Shown one piece after another: positions 15,956 to 25,069 of a DNA stretch of 64,000 bases. Position 1 is the stretch's first letter; each line of letters begins with the position of its first letter. The position numbers were made by a program, and so were the translations under genes. The stretch spans positions 1 to 64,000 of the forward strand of contig CANNIZ010000016.1 of NCBI GenBank assembly GCA_947505245.1. The letters run 5' to 3'. The notes beneath the pieces were generated by a model. It ran no database searches. It was not told the origin of the DNA and saw only the letters and a list, made by a program, of their open reading frames with translations. The DNA is from Pseudomonadota bacterium (lineage in GTDB: Bacteria > Myxococcota_A > UBA796 > GCA-2862545).

Positions 15956-16966
15956 TCAGAGGACGCGGCCGCGAAGCCTCGCGCCGAGGAGCGGAGTGTT
16001 GTACGGAGGCCCCACCAGGGTGTCCGGCCCCACGACCCAGTCGACGTCTGGCTCGACGTCGACCTCATCGACGACCGACAGGCCGAGGATCCGCGCCGGG
16101 CCCGCGGACAGCACCTTTGAGGTGAGGGTCGCGTCGCCCAGCGCGCCGAGCACCAGCGCGTAGGCCGTCTCGAGGCCCCGGGCGCCGGGCTCCGCGATCT
16201 CGATCTCACGGTCCTGCAGGTGCAGCGGAATTTCCTTGTGATCCGTCGCGACGGCGTCGATCGTGCCGTCCCGCAGGGCGTCGACCAGCGCGCGCCGATC
16301 CGCGTCGTCACCGAGTGGCGGAACGAAACGGCAAACACCTGCGTAGGCGGTCGCGTCGATGAGCTCGTCCGAGAGCACGAGGTGGTGGGCGGTGGTGCTC
16401 GCGGTGATCGGCAACCCCTCGGCCCGGGCGCGGCGAAGCGCTTCGACCCCGCGCGCCGACCACAGGTGCGTCAGGTGGACGGCGGTTCCGGTGCGACGGA
16501 CGAGCGCGGCGACCGTCGCGATACCGATCTCTTCGGCCTCGGGAGGCACGGCAGGCAGGCCGAGCCACGACGCGCGCGGTCCTTCGCGCACGACGCCGCC
16601 GGCTTCGAGGTCCGGGTCAGCCGCGCGGAGCATCACGGGGACCCCAGTTCGACCTGCATATTCGAGCACATGCCGCAACACGCGCGCGTTCTTCAGCGGC
16701 ACGCCGCCGTTCGACAGCACCGCCGCGCCGGCCTTCACCAACAGCCCGACGTCGGCGATCTCTTCGCCGCGCAGGCCCTTCGTGAGCGCCCCGGCGACGA
16801 GCACGTTTACACGAGGGTCGCCACGCGAAGCGAGCCGCGCCCGCACATCGGATGGCTGCTCGAGCGGACCGACGACAACTGCGCGAAACCCTCCGCGCAG
16901 CGCCGCCTCGACCGTCGCATCGCGTCCGTACAAATCGACGAGCGCAGGCATCGTGAAACGGGACAT
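15956..16966 (-). CDS. Degenerate dihydroorotase (PyrC'-like ATCase partner)
   Basis: 336 residues, shorter than a normal ~420-residue class I dihydroorotase. The fold is clear: LTKGLRGEEIADVGLLVKAG, HLTHLWSARGVE, TASTTAHHLVLSDE and VATDHKEIP are conserved landmarks. The zinc site is mostly lost. The N-terminal DxHxH motif is VDLYGRD, the SDDG motif is SNGG, and the VHAE motif is LRAA; the His in HLTH and the Asp in TDH remain. Catalysis is therefore unlikely. In Pseudomonas an inactive dihydroorotase (PyrC') encoded overlapping pyrB is needed to assemble aspartate transcarbamoylase, and the same arrangement is seen here (TGATG overlap with pyrB). I infer the same structural role. An active dihydroorotase must be encoded elsewhere. 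Confidence 0.85.
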   Translation of the reverse strand: MSRFTMPALVDLYGRDATVEAALRGGFRAVVVGPLEQPSDVRARLASRGDPRVNVLVAGALTKGLRGEEIADVGLLVKAGAAVLSNGGVPLKNARVLRHVLEYAGRTGVPVMLRAADPDLEAGGVVREGPRASWLGLPAVPPEAEEIGIATVAALVRRTGTAVHLTHLWSARGVEALRRARAEGLPITASTTAHHLVLSDELIDATAYAGVCRFVPPLGDDADRRALVDALRDGTIDAVATDHKEIPLHLQDREIEIAEPGARGLETAYALVLGALGDATLTSKVLSAGPARILGLSVVDEVDVEPDVDWVVGPDTLVGPPYNTPLLGARLRGRVL

Positions 16967-17871
16967 CAGGCGACCCCCATCACGCGCGCGAGAACGGCCA
17001 TTCGCACCGCGACGCCGTTTGCCTTTTGCTGGAAGATCAGGCTGTCCGGCCCGTCTGCTACGTCCGACGCGATCTCGAGACCGCGGTTCATCGGCCCCGG
17101 GTGCATCACGACCTGGCCGGGGCGCAGCTTCTTCAAGCCCCACAGGGACGCATATTCGGCGTCCGACGGCAACATCCCGGGCGCCATTCGCTCCCGTTGG
17201 ATGCGCAGCATCATCACGGCGTCGGCCTCGCGAACGACCTCATCGAGGGTGTGACGGACCTCGATCCGCCCGCCGACCGGGTCGAGCGCGGTCATCGAGT
17301 CGGGGCACAGCGGCCCGGGACCGGCCAACAGCACGCGCGCGCCGAGCTTCGGAAGCAAGAAGCAGTTGGACCGGGTGACGCGCGAATGGCGGAGATCCCC
17401 GACGATAGCGACCGTCAACCCGTCGATCCGGCCGAACCGGTCGAGCAGCGTGAGCGCGTCGAGCAGCGCCTGGGTGGGGTGCTCGTTGATGCCGTCGCCG
17501 GCGTTGATCACCGGCACGTCCACGCGCCTTGCGAGCTGGTGAGGTGAGCCGACGTACTTGTGCCGCAGCACGAACGCGTGCGCCCCGTGCGCGCGCAGCG
17601 TCTTCGCCGTGTCCCACAACGTCTCGCCCTTTACGGTCGAGCTCCCCTCCGCGCTCATTGAAAGCACGTCCGCGCCGAGGTTCTTCGCCGCCATCTCGAA
17701 CGAGAACCGCGTACGCGTCGACGGTTCGAGGAACAACAGCCCGACGCTGCGCCCTTTGAGCAGGGACATGCGGCCCTCGTCGCGAACCCTTGCGCGCAGC
17801 GTCACCGCCAACGCGAGCAGGTCGCGCAGCTCGTCCGCGCTCACGTCCCGCAGCCCGACGAGGTGGTTCAT
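16966..17871 (-). CDS. pyrB: Aspartate carbamoyltransferase catalytic subunit
   Basis: 301 residues, normal for the catalytic chain. It condenses carbamoyl phosphate with aspartate to carbamoyl-aspartate in pyrimidine synthesis. Signatures are the carbamoyl-phosphate loop FLEPSTRTRFSFE, GDGINEHPTQALLD, GDLRHSRVTRSN and MHPGPMNRGLEI near the C-terminus. The last base of its stop is the first base of the dihydroorotase-like start, so the two products are made together and should form one complex. It starts at ATG 17871 with TAGGA upstream, 6 nt after the TatT-like stop. No pyrI regulatory chain is visible. Confidence 0.96.
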   Translation of the reverse strand: MNHLVGLRDVSADELRDLLALAVTLRARVRDEGRMSLLKGRSVGLLFLEPSTRTRFSFEMAAKNLGADVLSMSAEGSSTVKGETLWDTAKTLRAHGAHAFVLRHKYVGSPHQLARRVDVPVINAGDGINEHPTQALLDALTLLDRFGRIDGLTVAIVGDLRHSRVTRSNCFLLPKLGARVLLAGPGPLCPDSMTALDPVGGRIEVRHTLDEVVREADAVMMLRIQRERMAPGMLPSDAEYASLWGLKKLRPGQVVMHPGPMNRGLEIASDVADGPDSLIFQQKANGVAVRMAVLARVMGVA

Positions 17872-17877
17872 GCGGTC

Positions 17878-18750
17878 CTACTTGCCCTTGCTCTTCTTTT
17901 TGCCGTCTTCTGCCGCGGGTGCGTCTGTCGCCGAAGCGAACAGCTCGTCCTTCTTCGCGAGCAGCTTCTTGGCTTTTTCCTGCTCCTTGAGGTTCTCCGG
18001 CTTGCACTCCAGGAGCTTGCCGGGGTCGGCCGCGATCACGTAGTTCAGGTCGTCTTCGAAGGCCTTCATGTCCTGCTTCTGCACGTCGAGCATCTCGGCT
18101 CGGAGCACGCGCGACGCGAGGTAGTCGGGGGCGCCTTCGATGCTCGCCTTGAAGTACTCCTCGCTCTTGACGAGGTCCTTGCCGGCGAACGACGGGAGCG
18201 CCGCGTTGTAGGCACCCCAGTAGCGAGCGGGGCCGTAGTTGAAGTAGGTCGGGTCGAGCTCTTCGACCTTGGTCATGTACGCCTTCACCGTGGGCAGGTG
18301 CTTGAGCGTGACCGACAACGACTGCGCCTTTGCCCACTTCCCGAGCGCGGTGCTCGTCCAGTAGAGGCACGGGACGTCTTCGGCCTTTCCGACGACGGCC
18401 GCGTCCTTCTCCTTCTCGCCGCCCTCAAGGCGCGCCTTGTATTCAGCGTTGAGTGCCAGGCAGGTGTTCCCTGCGTCGATCGCCTTCTGCCACCGCTCGA
18501 GCTTGGTGGGGACGTCGTCGGTGAACGCGTCGCCGTAGAAGTACCAGCCGCGGGCGAGCGCCGCGAGCGCCTTGCGATCCGTCGGGTTGGCCTTTTGTTC
18601 CACCTCGAACGCCGCGAGCGCGAGCTTCAGCGTGGCTTCATCGACGCGACCTGCCCAGAGCGACGCGGAATCTGTCACTGCCGCTGGAGCGGGGTCCTCG
18701 GCCAACGCGGCGACGGGGAACAGCAGCAGGGCGACGAGGGCGGTACGCAT
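17878..18750 (-). CDS. TRAP transporter T-component (TatT)-like secreted protein
   Basis: 290 residues. A signal peptide (MRTALVALLLFPVAALA, cleavage before EDP) leads into an all-helical region of TPR-like repeats. Landmarks include RGWYFYGDAFTDD, a GPARYWGAYNAALPSFAGKDL segment and a charged Lys-rich tail. The pattern matches the TatT/TRAP-associated T-component family of periplasmic TPR proteins, which occur as trimers and are thought to bind substrates. No DctP, DctQ or DctM gene is near, so a TRAP role is not supported by context. The start at 18750 has GGAGG 5 nt upstream. It is the first gene of the probable operon running to 12431, divergent from guaB across 123 nt. Confidence 0.75.
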   Translation of the reverse strand: MRTALVALLLFPVAALAEDPAPAAVTDSASLWAGRVDEATLKLALAAFEVEQKANPTDRKALAALARGWYFYGDAFTDDVPTKLERWQKAIDAGNTCLALNAEYKARLEGGEKEKDAAVVGKAEDVPCLYWTSTALGKWAKAQSLSVTLKHLPTVKAYMTKVEELDPTYFNYGPARYWGAYNAALPSFAGKDLVKSEEYFKASIEGAPDYLASRVLRAEMLDVQKQDMKAFEDDLNYVIAADPGKLLECKPENLKEQEKAKKLLAKKDELFASATDAPAAEDGKKKSKGK

Positions 18751-18852
18751 GGGTCCTCCGAGATCGGGCAACGACCGCCGCTCTTACGGGATTGTGGGCA
18801 CATTGTCAAACGCCGGGAGGTGCCGCCCACAGGACGCCGTCCAGCCGGATAG

Positions 18853-20349
<1,497 letters not shown>

Positions 20350-20360
20350 TTCGCTCCTGG

Positions 20361-20595
20361 CGCGGTCAATGAGCGGCGAATCCACGCGCGCGGCGGTCAA
20401 AGGCCCGTGAATCCACGTTTCGAAGCCGCCCCACCGCGCCGGCAACGAAGAAACGCCGCCTTTCTCGAGCGCTCGGTCGAGCCTGCGCCCACCCACGCGG
20501 ATTCAACCTGCGTTGACCGTGCCGCGCGCGGAGTCAACGACCATTGACGGCGCAGACCGCTGGAACGGGCGACCACCGGCGGCGATTGACTCGAG
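20361..20595. repeat. Intergenic repeat cluster downstream of guaB
   Basis: The 351-bp gap 20350-20699 has no convincing gene. It contains four imperfect copies of a ~25-30-bp element: plus-strand copies at 20361-20389 and 20393-20417 (GCGGTCAA, ~7 variable nt, then GTGAATCCACG or CGAATCCACG), and minus-strand copies at ~20494-20523 and ~20523-20552. A partial fifth (GATTGACTCGAG) lies at 20584-20595. The two minus copies contain short palindromes TCAAC-N4-GTTGA and GTCAA-N6-TTGAC. The two-plus-then-two-minus layout mirrors the 5771-5973 cluster, but the sequence is different. It could be a REP/BIME-type element, a regulator-binding array or a decayed MITE. The rest of the gap (20596-20699) shows nothing I can name. 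Confidence 0.65.
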
Positions 20596-20699
20596 GCGTC
20601 GTGACGGGTGTACGCCCTCATCGGGGCCGCGGGCCGGTTCGAAGCGCGAACGTTCACGGGGGATCCGACGCTTCCTCCCGGCGAATGGCCCTGAGGGGC

Positions 20700-21014
20700 T
20701 CACGCTCCGGAGATCAAGAAGTCGATCGCCGCGACGATGACTGCACGATCGGCGGCGAGCGAAGCGACGACCGGGCCGAGCGCGGACGCAGGAACACCGG
20801 CCATCTCCGTGGTGAGCAGCACGACCTTGTCACCGAGCACGTCCACGAGCGGATGCAGCCCGGTGAGCGGCTTCGGCACGGCCTTGCGGCGCGCCAGCGG
20901 GATGACCATTCGCGTCGCGAGATCGTCAAACAAGTCATGCTGGACGAGTAGAAGGTATGGAAGCGCCGTCGCCGAGCGGCGATCGCGGTTCTTGCAAACG
21001 TCGAAGCGCGCCAT
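20700..21014 (-). CDS. ccdB: CcdB-family toxin (DNA gyrase poison)
   Basis: 104 residues, the length of plasmid CcdB. Family landmarks are all visible: [36 protein letters not shown] and the C-terminal [11 protein letters not shown], which corresponds to the ALDFLFxG tail that contacts gyrase. CcdB traps DNA gyrase on DNA unless neutralised by CcdA. The start codon overlaps the ccdA stop by one base (TGATG), the classical translational coupling of antitoxin and toxin. The system is chromosomal here, between guaB and scoA. Intactness of the C-terminal gyrase-binding tail suggests a functional toxin. Confidence 0.93.
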   Translation of the reverse strand: MARFDVCKNRDRRSATALPYLLLVQHDLFDDLATRMVIPLARRKAVPKPLTGLHPLVDVLGDKVVLLTTEMAGVPASALGPVVASLAADRAVIVAAIDFLISGA

Positions 21015-21247
21015 CAGAAGCGACGAAGTCCGTCGCTGAACACGCCGTCCTGCGCGATCCGCTCGTTGTAGTCCACGATCGCGGCGGCGTTATCGGCACG
21101 CCACTTCTTGGCCCGGGCCTCGGCGGTGCGCACCCGGAGGGCCTCTTCCAACGTGGCCGAAAGCGGAACGCCGAGCGCGCGCGCCTCGGCCACCAGCAGA
21201 GGGTCGAGCGTGACATTGTACGGACGACGACGGGGTGTATCTTCCAT
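21014..21247 (-). CDS. ccdA: CcdA-family antitoxin
   Basis: 77 residues from the ATG at 21247 (an ATG at 21253 adds two residues). The N-terminal [22 protein letters not shown] is a ribbon-helix-helix DNA-binding segment. The C-terminal [32 protein letters not shown] carries the CcdB-wrapping peptide with the conserved YNE, DG.F and LR.F elements. It binds and inactivates CcdB and represses its own operon. No Shine-Dalgarno is visible; a TATAGC-like -10 lies 8 nt before the ATG, so the mRNA may be leaderless. A palindromic site directly precedes and overlaps the start. Confidence 0.92.
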   Translation of the reverse strand: MEDTPRRRPYNVTLDPLLVAEARALGVPLSATLEEALRVRTAEARAKKWRADNAAAIVDYNERIAQDGVFSDGLRRF

Positions 21248-21266
21248 GCGCATACGCTATACGCAT
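21246..21266 (-). promoter_or_regulatory. Candidate ccdAB promoter-operator
   Basis: The 21-bp segment begins ATGCG and ends CGCAT (inverted), and on the minus strand contains GCGTAT twice separated by AGC. A TATAGC -10-like box lies inside it, with a GGTTGC -35-like box 17 bp upstream. Ribbon-helix-helix CcdA proteins bind such short palindromes over their own promoter, so this is the likely autoregulatory operator. The plus strand also offers a TATACG box, so the divergent scoAB promoter may overlap. Confidence 0.4.
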
Positions 21267-21334
21267 CCCGAATGCCGCGCAACCCCGGCGGCGCCCGGAA
21301 ACGGAACGGGGTACTTCGGGCGCTGGGAGGGATG

Positions 21335-22033
21335 ATGAACAAGGTCTACGCGTCCGCCGCCGAGGCGACCGCCGACATCCCGGAAGGCGCCGTGCTGATG
21401 GCCGGCGGCTTCGGGTTGTGCGGCATCCCCGAGAACCTCATCCGCGCCCTCCGGGATCGCGGCGTGCGCGGTCTCACCGTGATCTCCAACAACTGCGGCG
21501 TCGACGATTTCGGCCTCGGTCTGCTGTTGCAGCGCGGCCAGATCAAGAAGATGATCTCGAGTTATGTCGGTGAGAACAAGACCTTCGAGCGACAGTACCT
21601 GTCGGGCGAACTCGAGGTCGAGCTCTGCCCGCAGGGCACCCTCGCCGAGCGCATCCGCGCCGGCGGCGCCGGAATCCCCGCGTTCTACACCGCCACCGGG
21701 TACGGCACACCGGCAGCAGATGGCAAGGACACGCGCTGGTTCGACGGTCGACCCTATGTGCTCGAGAAGGCGCTGCGGTCAGACTTCACCATCATCAAGG
21801 CCTGGAAGGGCGACGCCGCCGGCAACCTCGTGTACCGGCACACGGCGATGAACTTCAATCCGATGATGGCCACGGCGAGTCGCATCACCATCGCCGAGGT
21901 CGAAGAGATCGTGCCCATCGGCGCGCTCGACCCCGACCACGTGCACACTCCCGGCATCTATGTGCAGCGGCTCGTCAAAGGTGAGCTTTACGAGAAGCGA
22001 ATCGAACGCTTGACCACCCGCGAGGAGGTCTGA
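21335..22033 (+). CDS. scoA: Succinyl-CoA:3-ketoacid CoA-transferase subunit A
   Basis: 232 residues. It is very similar in pattern to the N-terminal half of SCOT enzymes: [68 protein letters not shown] and the [10 protein letters not shown] loop. With subunit B it moves CoA from succinyl-CoA to acetoacetate (ketone-body use). The ATG at 21335 is preceded by GGGAGG with a 4-nt spacer; the adjacent ATG at 21332 is too close to that site. The frame extends much further upstream across ccdAB, but that part is antisense shadow. One nucleotide separates its stop from scoB. Confidence 0.94.
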   Translation: MNKVYASAAEATADIPEGAVLMAGGFGLCGIPENLIRALRDRGVRGLTVISNNCGVDDFGLGLLLQRGQIKKMISSYVGENKTFERQYLSGELEVELCPQGTLAERIRAGGAGIPAFYTATGYGTPAADGKDTRWFDGRPYVLEKALRSDFTIIKAWKGDAAGNLVYRHTAMNFNPMMATASRITIAEVEEIVPIGALDPDHVHTPGIYVQRLVKGELYEKRIERLTTREEV

Positions 22034-22034
22034 C

Positions 22035-22688
22035 ATGGACGCGCGCACCCGAATCGTCCGCCGCGCCGCCAAAGAGCTTCGCGACGGGTACTACGTGAAC
22101 CTGGGCATCGGCATCCCCACGCTCGTCGCGAACGAGATCCCCGACGGCATGCACGTGTGGCTGCAGAGCGAGAACGGCCTGCTCGGCATGGGCGAGTTCC
22201 CGTTCAAGGCCGACGTCGACGCCGACCTGATCAACGCCGGCAAGCAGACCGTCACCGCGGTGAAGGGCGCGTCGTACTTCAGCAGCGCGGAGTCGTTCGC
22301 GATGATCCGCGGCGGCCACGTCGACCTCACCATCCTCGGCGCGATGGAGGTCGCTGAGAACGGCGACCTCGCGAACTGGATGATCCCAGGCAAGATGGTC
22401 AAGGGCATGGGCGGCGCGATGGATCTCGTCGCCGGCGCGCGTCGCGTCGTGGTCACGATGGATCACGCCACCAAGGACGGCCAGCCGAAGATCCTGCGCC
22501 AGTGCAGCCTGCCGCTGACCGGCCGCAATTGCGTCCACCTGCTGATCACCGAGCTCGGTGTGTTCACGTTTGAAGACGGCCTGACGTTGATCGAGATCGC
22601 CGATGGCGTCGACGTCCACGAGATCCAGCGGCTGACCGAGCCGAAATTCGCGATCTCGCCGAACCTCTGTCCGATGCGGGTGGCTTGA
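22035..22688 (+). CDS. scoB: Succinyl-CoA:3-ketoacid CoA-transferase subunit B
   Basis: 217 residues, standard for subunit B. The catalytic glutamate is Glu46 in [11 protein letters not shown], which forms the glutamyl-CoA thioester. [25 protein letters not shown] and the C-terminal ITELGVFTF segments are family hallmarks. It forms the active heteromer with ScoA. The start lies 1 nt after the scoA stop, and its stop overlaps the ATG of the next small lipoprotein gene by one base (TGATG). The CoA-transferase is therefore transcribed together with two envelope proteins. Confidence 0.95.
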   Translation: MDARTRIVRRAAKELRDGYYVNLGIGIPTLVANEIPDGMHVWLQSENGLLGMGEFPFKADVDADLINAGKQTVTAVKGASYFSSAESFAMIRGGHVDLTILGAMEVAENGDLANWMIPGKMVKGMGGAMDLVAGARRVVVTMDHATKDGQPKILRQCSLPLTGRNCVHLLITELGVFTFEDGLTLIEIADGVDVHEIQRLTEPKFAISPNLCPMRVA

Positions 22689-23044
22689 TGTTGTTGGCAT
22701 TCATCCTCGCGTGCGGCGGCGCCCCCGAGCCCGCCCCCGAGCCCACGCCCGTCCCGGTCGAAGCGGCGCCCGTCGCCGAACCCGCCCCCGCGCCCGTGGA
22801 GGCGCCGCCGGTCGTGGAGGCGCCGCCGGTCGCGGAGCCCGTCGCCCCGCCGATCGCGGCGCCCGCGAGCGGTCCTCCGGCGGGCTACCAGGCGTGCAAG
22901 GACGAGTGGCGCGCCGGCGGTTGCACCCGCGAACACAAGCCCATCTGCGGGATCGGCGCCGATGGATCGACGCAGACGTACCCGAACCCCTGCGTCGGGT
23001 GTCAGGGCGGGGTGGCGGGCTGGAAGGAAGGGGCATGTCCGTAG
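22688..23044 (+). CDS. Small Pro/Ala-rich lipoprotein with Kazal-like domain
   Basis: 118 residues. The N-terminus [11 protein letters not shown] is very short but ends in a lipobox-like ILAC. About 45 residues of Pro/Glu/Ala/Val linker follow, then a C-terminal Cys-rich module with CTREHKPICG, a TYPNPCVGC core and a final GAC. The spacing C...C-G...Y-x3-C-x2-C...C resembles Kazal-type protease-inhibitor domains (consensus CG-DG-xTYxNxCxxC). It is probably a cell-surface lipoprotein; inhibition of a protease is a family-based guess. The start overlaps the scoB stop by one base, and its 3' end overlaps the next gene by 10 nt. The hydrophobic signal lacks an N-terminal positive charge, which is odd. 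Confidence 0.65.
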   Translation: MLLAFILACGGAPEPAPEPTPVPVEAAPVAEPAPAPVEAPPVVEAPPVAEPVAPPIAAPASGPPAGYQACKDEWRAGGCTREHKPICGIGADGSTQTYPNPCVGCQGGVAGWKEGACP

Positions 23045-24147
23045 GGGCGTGGCTGCTCGTCGCGGCGGCCCTCGCAGAGTCCCCCAAGGTGGTGCTGCTC
23101 ACGATCGAGCCTGGCGAGGACTTCGTCTCGAAGGCGGGCCACGCCACGCTCTGCATCGACACGGTCGACGACAAGAACCACGGCACCTGCTACAATTTCG
23201 GCTCGACAAAGACGTCCGACGAGCTCGCGCTCACGCTCAACTACCTGCGCGGCACCGCGACGTTCTGGGTCAGCACGCCGTCCTACAACTCCGTGCTCAA
23301 GGGTCACGGCCTGAAGTATGACCGCACGATCTGGCGGCAGGATCTCGCGCTGCCCGAAGAGGACGCGTGGAACCTCGTCGAGGCGCTGCGAACCGCCGCG
23401 CTGCCCGAGAACAAGTTCTACCGCTACGACCACTTCAACGACAACTGCACGAGCCGGCTGCGCGACGCGATCGACCGGGCGACGAACGGCGCCCTTTCGC
23501 GGGGGTCCGAGGGACCCTACACCGAGAGCTGGCGTTCGGTCGCCCGCCATCGACTCGCCGGACTCCCGTGGTTTCTCGTCGGCGCCGAGCTCGCCGGGCG
23601 GCCGGCTGACGGCGTACCGACGGTATGGCAAGCGATGGTGCTCCCCGAGGTGCTGCGCGCCGAGGTCGCCAAACGACTCGGAGCGCCCGCCCGGCGCGTC
23701 CATATTCGCGGGGGCTACGCGCTCGGCGTCGGAAACACGCGCGGCGGAGCGCTCTGGATCATCGGCGGTGGCGCCCTGTTCGGGTGGGCCACCGCGATGG
23801 CAGGTCGCTGGCGTCCAAGGGCGGGACGCCTCGTCGGCGGCACCACGGCCGTGTTGCTCGGCATCGCCGGCATCGGCTGCACCGCGCTGTTCTTCGTTTC
23901 GACGCTGGCAGAGGTGCGTCACAACGAGATGCACGCCGTGTTCTTCGCGCCGGACCTGCTCATCCCGCTGCTCACGCCGGCGTGGCGACGCGGCTACCTC
24001 ACCACGCGCATCGCAGGCCTGATCGGCGTGATGCTGCTCGCTGGCATCGGCGTGTTCACGCAGCCCACCTGGCCCGCGCTCGCCGTGTTGCTGGCGCTGC
24101 TCGGACTCGTGGTGACGGAGTGGACCCCACCAAGGAGTGCGCCTTAG
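23035..24147 (+). CDS. DUF4105/Lnb N-terminal-like domain membrane protein
   Basis: 370 residues. A signal-like N-terminus (MSVGAWLLVAAALA) is followed by an extracytoplasmic domain with SKAGHATLCIDT and YRYDHFNDNCTSRLRDAID, the His and Cys blocks of the DUF4105/Lnb family. Lnb proteins transfer an acyl chain within lipoproteins through a Cys-His active site, but the family is diverse. The C-terminal third has about four transmembrane segments (GALWIIGGGALFGWATA, VGGTTAVLLGIAGIGCTAL, RIAGLIGVMLLAGIGVF, WPALAVLLALLGLVV). The start at 23035 has GGAAGGA upstream and lies inside the end of the Kazal-like lipoprotein gene, so the two are coupled. A lipoprotein coupled to a possible lipoprotein-modifying enzyme is suggestive. 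Confidence 0.78.
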   Translation: MSVGAWLLVAAALAESPKVVLLTIEPGEDFVSKAGHATLCIDTVDDKNHGTCYNFGSTKTSDELALTLNYLRGTATFWVSTPSYNSVLKGHGLKYDRTIWRQDLALPEEDAWNLVEALRTAALPENKFYRYDHFNDNCTSRLRDAIDRATNGALSRGSEGPYTESWRSVARHRLAGLPWFLVGAELAGRPADGVPTVWQAMVLPEVLRAEVAKRLGAPARRVHIRGGYALGVGNTRGGALWIIGGGALFGWATAMAGRWRPRAGRLVGGTTAVLLGIAGIGCTALFFVSTLAEVRHNEMHAVFFAPDLLIPLLTPAWRRGYLTTRIAGLIGVMLLAGIGVFTQPTWPALAVLLALLGLVVTEWTPPRSAP

Positions 24148-24151
24148 GTTC

Positions 24152-24409
24152 CTAGCCCGCGACCTTGCCCGCGGGCAGGCCCGTGCCGCCATCGCGCATC
24201 CGGTACCGGGCGACGCTCATCGCGTCCAGACGCACGCGCAGGCAGCTCAGGCACGCGTACATCGTCACGGCGCCGTCGTTGGACGTCATGGAGCTGACGA
24301 CGTCCGCGTCGCACCCACACAACGAGCACGACGCCTTCACGCTCGCGTCGACCTTCGACGTGTCGCCCTGCACGATGCCCCGCCCCGCGACCCGAACCTC
24401 GATGTCCAT
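24152..24409 (-). CDS. Small zinc-ribbon-like hypothetical protein
   Basis: 85 residues. Two Cys pairs (CSLCGC and YACLSCL, 27 residues apart) suggest a zinc ribbon. The first ~25 residues (MDIEVRVAGRGIVQGDTSKVD) look like a beta-rich N-terminus. I recognise no named family. The ATG at 24409 has GGGAGG upstream, giving good support that it is a real gene despite its size. It is the last gene after the mazG-fxsA-TPR run, separated by 66 nt, and converges on the DUF4105 gene with a 4-nt gap. Confidence 0.6.
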   Translation of the reverse strand: MDIEVRVAGRGIVQGDTSKVDASVKASCSLCGCDADVVSSMTSNDGAVTMYACLSCLRVRLDAMSVARYRMRDGGTGLPAGKVAG

Positions 24410-24475
24410 TTAGCCTCCCATCGCGCGCGTCGCGCAAGCTCGGCGGAGGTAGCCACGTGCCGTCCGAGGCGCCAG

Positions 24476-25066
24476 TCACGCCTCGTCGGGATCAGGCTCG
24501 ATTCCGTCGTCGAACTCGACCTTCGCACCTTTGTGCGCCTTCAGGCCGAGGAAGAACGCGTGGTAGCTGGCGTATTCGTCGGCCGGATCGAGAGCGTGCG
24601 CCGCCTCGAACTGCTTCTTCGACTCTTCGAGCAGCGCCCGCCACTCGTCTGGATCGCCGAAGATCACGTCGTCTTCGTCCGCCCGCCGCCGGAGGATCTC
24701 GGCGAGCAACGCGTGGGCCAGGGCCTTGAGCGTGTTCTCCGGGATCTCGTCGGTCCACGGGCCGGACTTGAGCAGGTTCTCGAGCCCGGTGCGGGCGTGC
24801 TCTTCGGCGTCCTCGTGCCGCTCGGTGTCGAGCAGGATTCGCGCGAGCTCCAGGCGAGGTTCGGCGAGGCGCGGTTCGAGCTGAAGGATCGCCCGCAGCT
24901 CCTCTTCGGCGCGGTCGACCTTGCCCGCGTCCTTATCGGCGAGCGCCGCCAGAAAACGCGAGCTCAGGATGCCGAGCGCGTCTTCGGACAGCTTCTCGGG
25001 AGATTCATCTTCCGGAAACGGGGACTCGTCGCCCTCGTACTCCGAGTCGGAGGACTTTCCGGACAT
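24476..25066 (-). CDS. Acidic TPR-like protein of unknown function
   Basis: 196 residues, strongly acidic at both ends (start MSGKSSDSEYEGDES, end FDDGIEPDPDEA). The middle has helical TPR-type repeats (DRAEEELRAILQLEPRLAEPRLELARILL and EESKKQFEAAHALDPADEYASYH). TPR folds mediate protein contacts; no enzymatic motif is seen. It lacks a signal peptide, so it should be cytoplasmic. The start is 3 nt after the fxsA stop, with GAGGT inside the fxsA end as a probable ribosome site, so it is co-expressed with mazG and fxsA. Confidence 0.75.
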   Translation of the reverse strand: MSGKSSDSEYEGDESPFPEDESPEKLSEDALGILSSRFLAALADKDAGKVDRAEEELRAILQLEPRLAEPRLELARILLDTERHEDAEEHARTGLENLLKSGPWTDEIPENTLKALAHALLAEILRRRADEDDVIFGDPDEWRALLEESKKQFEAAHALDPADEYASYHAFFLGLKAHKGAKVEFDDGIEPDPDEA

Positions 25067-25069
25067 GCT

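Noticed and set aside
15956-16966. An active PyrC dihydroorotase
   Set aside because: Four or more metal ligands are missing, so a catalytic assignment would be wrong; kept as an inactive PyrC'-type homologue.
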